From Kitasatospora sp. NA04385 (lineage in GTDB: Bacteria; Actinomycetota; Actinomycetes; Streptomycetales; Streptomycetaceae), in NCBI RefSeq assembly GCF_013364235.1, contig NZ_CP054919.1, positions 1,610,685-1,674,684 on the forward strand: 64,000 nucleotides of DNA, written 5' to 3'. Within the stretch, counting starts at the first letter, position 1. The number at the start of each line of letters is the position of its first letter. Of this stretch, positions 60,762-64,000 are shown one piece after another. A program made the translations under genes and the position numbers. The notes beneath the pieces are model-generated. The model was given only the letters and a program-made list of their open reading frames with translations. It was not told the origin of the DNA and made no database searches.

Positions 60762-61289
60762 TCAGCCGGTGAACCAGCCCGCCGCGTCCAGCCGGAAGCC
60801 GGACGGGCCGACCAACTCCGCGAGCCCGTCCTCCAGTTCGCGCAGGCGCCGCTCCCCGAGCACGGCCGCCCAGCGGGCCCGGATCTCGTCAAACCCGGCC
60901 GCCGACCTGGCGAGCATGTCCAGCCCGCGCGGCGTCAGCCGGACCAGCTTGCGCCGGGCGTCCTGCGGGTCGTCCGCCCGCTCCGCGTACCCGAGCGCCT
61001 CCAGCCGGTCCACCGTCTTGCCCGCCGCCTGCTTGGACACCCCCAGCCGGCGGCCGAGCTCGCTCGCGGTGGCCCCGTCCACGCCGATCGCCTGGAGCGC
61101 GAAGCCGTGCGCGGGCCGCGCGTCCGGGTGGCCCTGCCGGGCCAGCTCGGCGTGCAACTCGTCGATGATCGTGCGGAATCCGGCGAACAGCAGCAGCGGC
61201 AGCTCGAACCCGGCCCGGCCCGGCCCGTCGGGATCCCCGTTGCGCGAATCGACAACCTGGTTTACGTTTTGGTCAACCACGTTGTCCAT
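60762..61289 (-). CDS. MarR-family regulator
   Basis: A 175-residue winged-helix regulator. Landmarks: LPLLLFAGFRTIIDELHAEL, the recognition region GATASELGRRLGVSKQAAGK and TVDRLEALGYAERADD followed by the wing PQDARRKLVRLTPRG. The unusual N-terminus MDNVVDQNVNQVVD is encoded over an inverted repeat that may be the operator. It is divergent from an AhpD-like gene, its probable target. MarR proteins respond to phenolic ligands or oxidants, fitting an AhpD-like neighbour. Confidence 0.9.
   Translation of the reverse strand: MDNVVDQNVNQVVDSRNGDPDGPGRAGFELPLLLFAGFRTIIDELHAELARQGHPDARPAHGFALQAIGVDGATASELGRRLGVSKQAAGKTVDRLEALGYAERADDPQDARRKLVRLTPRGLDMLARSAAGFDEIRARWAAVLGERRLRELEDGLAELVGPSGFRLDAAGWFTG
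61259..61278. promoter_or_regulatory. Inverted repeat over the marR start region
   Basis: GGTTTAC-N6-GTCAACC (one mismatch) lies at codons 4-10 of the marR gene and 90 bases before the divergent AhpD-like start. Plausible autoregulatory MarR site. Confidence 0.45.
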
Positions 61290-61367
61290 TCTAGGACGCG
61301 CAGCCGGAGCCCGCCCTCCCGGCCGCCCCGGCACGCCATCACGCCATCACGCCCGAAAGGCACACCC

Positions 61368-61958
61368 ATGCCCACGCCCGCCCACGCCTCCCCGGCCGTC
61401 CCGACCGTCCCGACCACCGGCGCGTACTTCCCCGACCTCACCCCCGACACCGCCCCCGCGGACGCCCGCCGCCAGCTCGACCAGGTCACCCGCCACCTCG
61501 GCTACCTGCCCTCCGCCGCCGCCCGCCTCGCCCACGCGCCCCAACTCCTCGACGGCTTCCTCAAGCTGACCGCCATGTTCGACCGCACCGAGCTGGACCC
61601 GGTGGTCCGCGAGACCGTCATCCTCACCATCGCCGCCCGCAACGGCTGCCACGTCTGCGTCGCCATGCACACCGCCACCCTCACCGGGCTGGCCGCCGCC
61701 CCCGAGCTGATCGCCGCCCTGCGCGCCCAGCAGCCGCTGCCCGACGCCCGGCTGGAGGCCGTCCGGGCCTTCGTCCACTCCGTCCTCGACCACACCGGCG
61801 CCGTCCCCGAACCCGACCTCGCCGCCTTCCTCGGCCACGGCTTCACCCCACGCAACGCCCTGGAGATCGTCCTCGGCATCGGCGCCTACACCCTCTCCAC
61901 CTTCGCCAACCGCCTGACCGACGCCCCCGTCGACCCCCGACTCGCCCCCTACGCCTGA
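61368..61958 (+). CDS. AhpD-like carboxymuconolactone decarboxylase family protein
   Basis: A 196-residue helical protein with the full AhpD-type active site: ELDPVVRETVILTIAARNGC then HVCVAMHT, giving CxxC (CHVC) plus the His four residues on, and an upstream Glu. Such proteins act as thiol-disulfide-linked peroxidase partners or on small organic acids. ATG 61368 has only a weak ribosome binding site (GAAAGG). Divergent from the marR gene, which likely controls it. The second AhpD-like gene of this window (49709) lacks the CxxC. Confidence 0.88.
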   Translation: MPTPAHASPAVPTVPTTGAYFPDLTPDTAPADARRQLDQVTRHLGYLPSAAARLAHAPQLLDGFLKLTAMFDRTELDPVVRETVILTIAARNGCHVCVAMHTATLTGLAAAPELIAALRAQQPLPDARLEAVRAFVHSVLDHTGAVPEPDLAAFLGHGFTPRNALEIVLGIGAYTLSTFANRLTDAPVDPRLAPYA

Positions 61959-61989
61959 CCGTTCACCCCCCGGCCGGTACGCTCCCCCG

Positions 61990-62349
61990 GTGACCGACCG
62001 CGGCCCCGCCCTCCCCGCGCTGCGCCACCAGCTGGTGGCCGCGGTCCTCACCCTTGCCGCTCCCGGCCTGCAGGACGACGCGTTCGACCCCGCGCCCCTG
62101 CTCACCACCCTGTTCACCGAGGCGTGCGACGCCGACGACCCGCTCCCGTGGATCGGCCACACCCTGCGCACCGGCGAGGAGGCCGCCCTCATCGCGGACC
62201 TCGGCGCCGCCCTCCGCACCCTCCGGGCCGGCCTCCCGCCCGACCCCCGCTCGGCCGACCACCTGAACTCCCCGGCCTGGCCCGCCGTCACCACCGCCGC
62301 CGCCCGCCTGGCCCGCGTCCTGGTCGCCAACGACCACCACGCCCGCTGA
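61990..62349 (+). CDS. Hypothetical protein, 119 aa
   Basis: A small acidic helical protein (MTDRGPALPALRHQLVAAVL, DDPLPWIGHTLRTGEEAALI) without recognised motifs. GTG 61990 follows TACGCT (61978-61983) by six bases, which fits a leaderless transcript separate from the AhpD-like gene 31 bases upstream. The sequence SADHLNSPAWPAVTTAAARL near the C-terminus is amphipathic. It may belong to a family of small SCO-type proteins; function unknown. Confidence 0.6.
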   Translation: MTDRGPALPALRHQLVAAVLTLAAPGLQDDAFDPAPLLTTLFTEACDADDPLPWIGHTLRTGEEAALIADLGAALRTLRAGLPPDPRSADHLNSPAWPAVTTAAARLARVLVANDHHAR

Positions 62350-62379
62350 CCCGCCGGCGGCCCGTCCTCCTCCTCGTCC

Positions 62380-62952
62380 TCAGAACACCATCTCCACCCC
62401 CATCGCGCCCTCCCCCGCCCGCGCCGCGGCCCGCAGCACCCGCAACGGCTCCTCGAACAGCTCCGCCACCTGCCCGTCACCGTCACCGACCCCCGCCAAC
62501 CACTCCGCCGCGCGCCCGAACGCCGCCTCCCGCGCCGCCCCGGTCACCCCCAGCACCGCCTCCACCTCGGGCAACCGCTCCCGCACCTGCCCGGCGTCCC
62601 AGACGAACTCGCCGGCCCAGCCCGGCAACCGCTCCACCCCGTCCGGCCCCAGCGCGAACGCCAAGGCGTGGAACGGGAACGCCTTCCGCACCCCGAACGC
62701 CCAGCGCTCCTGCTCCGGACGCCCCTCCAGCATCCTCAGCAACTCCCAGCGGGTCTCGTCGAGTTGCTCCTCCTCGCCCTCCTCGTGCCCCCAGGACTCG
62801 AACAGGACCCGCAACCGCTCCCGGTCCGCCCCCGGATGCTCCCGCCACCACGCCAAGGAGGCGGCCGCACCCGCCGGGCGCCCCGGCCAGCGCACCGCCG
62901 CCGCAGCCCCGTCGGGCACCACCCCCAGCATCCACCACCCGTGGTACCCCAC
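62380..62952 (-). CDS. Hypothetical protein, 190 aa
   Basis: A 190-residue acidic protein (MGYHGWWMLGVVPDGAAAAV, RVLFESWGHEEGEEEQLDET, WELLRMLEGRPEQERWAFGV). It is rich in Trp and Glu and has no signal peptide or membrane helix. I do not recognise a family. It converges with the 119-residue gene with 30 bases between stops and lies 12 bases downstream of the VOC gene on the same strand, so the two may share a transcript. Confidence 0.6.
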   Translation of the reverse strand: MGYHGWWMLGVVPDGAAAAVRWPGRPAGAAASLAWWREHPGADRERLRVLFESWGHEEGEEEQLDETRWELLRMLEGRPEQERWAFGVRKAFPFHALAFALGPDGVERLPGWAGEFVWDAGQVRERLPEVEAVLGVTGAAREAAFGRAAEWLAGVGDGDGQVAELFEEPLRVLRAAARAGEGAMGVEMVF

Positions 62953-62964
62953 CCGTCCCCCTCC

Positions 62965-63372
62965 TCAGCGGCCCGGCCCCTCGCCCTCGTCGCCCACGCC
63001 CTCCTTGTCCTCCTTGCCCTCCGGCAGCACGAAATGGGGGTTCTCGATCAGCCCGACCACCGCACCCGAAGGCTCGATCACCGTCCCCACCCGGATTCCG
63101 CCGCCGACCTCCTGCACCTGCTCCCGCACCGCCGCCCCGACCGCCACGAACCGCGCCACCGCCACGTCGACGTCCCGCACGCCCCAGTACGACACCGGCC
63201 CGACCGCCGGATCAGCGTTCGGATCGAGCCCCAACTCGTAGCCGCCCACGTTGAACCCCACGTAGAACGGCTCGTCGAAGTACGGCTCCACCCCCAGCAC
63301 CGAGCTCCACCACGCCTTCGCCGCAGCGAGGTCCCGCGCAGGATGAATGACCGTCCGAAGACCGAGCAGCAC
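62965..63372 (-). CDS. VOC-superfamily (glyoxalase-like) protein
   Basis: A 135-residue protein from GTG 63372, nine bases after GGAAGG. The VOC fold is seen in VIHPARDLAAAKAWWSSVLG, VEPYFDEPFYVGFNVGGYEL, GLDPNADP and VSYWGVRDVDVAVARFVAVG, then GTVIEPSGAVVGLIENPHF. VOC proteins bind metal and act as lyases, dioxygenases or drug-binding proteins; metal ligands are not all evident. The C-terminal 17 residues are charged (EGKEDKEGVGDEGEGPGR). Longer upstream frame residues are likely untranslated. Confidence 0.85.
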   Translation of the reverse strand: MLLGLRTVIHPARDLAAAKAWWSSVLGVEPYFDEPFYVGFNVGGYELGLDPNADPAVGPVSYWGVRDVDVAVARFVAVGAAVREQVQEVGGGIRVGTVIEPSGAVVGLIENPHFVLPEGKEDKEGVGDEGEGPGR

Positions 63373-63487
63373 GCCGACGTCCCTTCCAGCTGACCCGACC
63401 GGTCCGACCCGGCCGGTCCGGAAGCCGAGCCTAGAAGATCCCGCCCCCGCCCACTCCCGGAACACGCCACTCCGCCACCTCCGCCAC

Positions 63488-64000
63488 TCACCCCAACTGC
63501 GGCACCACCTCCGCCGCCACCCACTCCATCGCCGGCACCAGGTGCTCCGCCGCCACCGGCAGCCACAGCGTGCAGTCCGTCAGCCCCGCCTCCGCCAACT
63601 CCCCCAGCTCCGCCACCACGCTCCCCGCGCTCGCCGCCGCCCCGCCCAACGGCCGCCCCGGAGCCTCCAGCGCCACCGGCACCCCCGGCGGCGTCAGGAA
63701 CACCGCCCCCGCCACCGCCAACCGCTCCACGTCCGTCCGGTCCGCGCCGTTCTCCGCCAACTCCCCGAGCCGACGCCGCACTTCCCGCACCTGCCCCGCG
63801 TCCACCCCCGTCCCGTACCACCCGTCCCCGAACCGCAGCACCCGCCGCAACGCCGCCTCACTGTGCCCGCCCACCCACACCGGCGGCCCGCCCGCCGTCA
63901 CCGGCGCCACCCCCGACCGGGCCCCCTCGAACCCCGTGAACCGCCCCGCGAACGCGGCCGGCCGCTCCCCCCACAACGCCCGCACCGCCCCCAGGTGGTC
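63488..64000 (-). CDS. LLM-class (F420-dependent type) oxidoreductase, partial
   Basis: The C-terminal 170 residues of a luciferase-like monooxygenase-fold protein; the frame stays open to the window edge. Landmarks: RALWGERPAAFAGRFTGFEG, PVTAGGPPVWVGGHSEAALR, RVLRFGDGWYGTGVDAGQVR and LTDCTLWLPVAAEH. The VWVGG and GDGWYG motifs are typical of actinobacterial F420-dependent members that reduce or oxidise small molecules. The start lies outside the window, so operon context is unknown. Confidence 0.88.
   Translation of the reverse strand, partial: DHLGAVRALWGERPAAFAGRFTGFEGARSGVAPVTAGGPPVWVGGHSEAALRRVLRFGDGWYGTGVDAGQVREVRRRLGELAENGADRTDVERLAVAGAVFLTPPGVPVALEAPGRPLGGAAASAGSVVAELGELAEAGLTDCTLWLPVAAEHLVPAMEWVAAEVVPQLG

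Noticed and set aside
1..64000. tRNA, rRNA, CRISPR array, prophage or integrase/attachment site
   Set aside because: No cloverleaf-like stretch with a GTTC-type arm, no regularly spaced identical repeats and no integrase, terminase or portal gene were seen while reading both strands by eye; a dedicated search would be needed to exclude small RNAs.

Overview
The window is very GC-rich (coding third positions almost all G or C), with frequent GTG starts, start/stop overlaps of the ATGA and GTGA type, a DasR-like chitinase promoter, a XRE/DUF397 pair, an AfsR/BTAD-type regulator and many secreted enzymes. This points to a Streptomycetaceae chromosome (Streptomyces or Kitasatospora). Nothing here looks like a plasmid or phage. 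I see no rRNA, tRNA or CRISPR array.

Layout. 1-3.3 kb: end of a polysaccharide-type locus (GNAT-like protein, polytopic membrane protein, DegT aminotransferase). 3.3-10.7 kb: MscL with a zinc ribbon, a Pro/Gln-rich protein, a MOSC protein, a beta-helix/AAA+ fusion, a small membrane protein and a SUKH protein. 10.7-16.3 kb: IS5-type remnant, a tiny LAATG-plus-TM peptide overlapping a processive GT2 synthase, three small linked genes, and XRE + DUF397 genes of lower GC. 16.4-25.6 kb: frameshifted AfsR-like regulator, DHA2 exporter, then sulfatase - formylglycine-generating enzyme - sulfatase. 25.7-28 kb: TetR regulator with two matching operators, DUF4267 membrane protein, Cds1-like cysteine desulfhydrase. 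28.1-33.7 kb: sensor kinase, response regulator, SHOCT protein, ABC ATPase and a frameshifted FtsX-type permease on one strand. 34-41 kb: PhzF-like protein, Dol-P-Man synthase, ROK repressor divergent from an MFS exporter, lipoprotein, hexapeptide acyltransferase, enoyl-CoA hydratase. 41.2-48.2 kb: GH19 and GH18 chitinases with similar promoters, MFS, ArsR-like regulator. 48.3-57.4 kb: geranylgeranyl-reductase-family flavoprotein, AhpD-like protein, DUF4184 protein, kinase-Nudix fusion, MatB-like synthetase, sedolisin, EtfAB. 57.5-64 kb: thioredoxin-like protein divergent from a Cys-rich leader peptide and DUF4395 protein, PlsC-like acyltransferase, intradiol dioxygenase-like lipoprotein, MarR + AhpD-like pair, small hypotheticals, VOC protein and a partial LLM oxidoreductase.

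The most unusual structural feature is a family of five dispersed palindromic elements of about 110-157 bp (R1-R5). They share arms built on CAGGGGCTCGGGGAACGG, come in long and short forms, and each lies just 3' of a gene; one supplies the stop codon of its neighbour. Other points of note are the beta-helix/AAA+ fusion, the LAATG peptide coupled to a polysaccharide synthase, a self-contained sulfatase maturation operon, overlapping divergent leaderless promoters around a Cys-codon leader peptide, and two single-base frameshifts that may be sequence errors.
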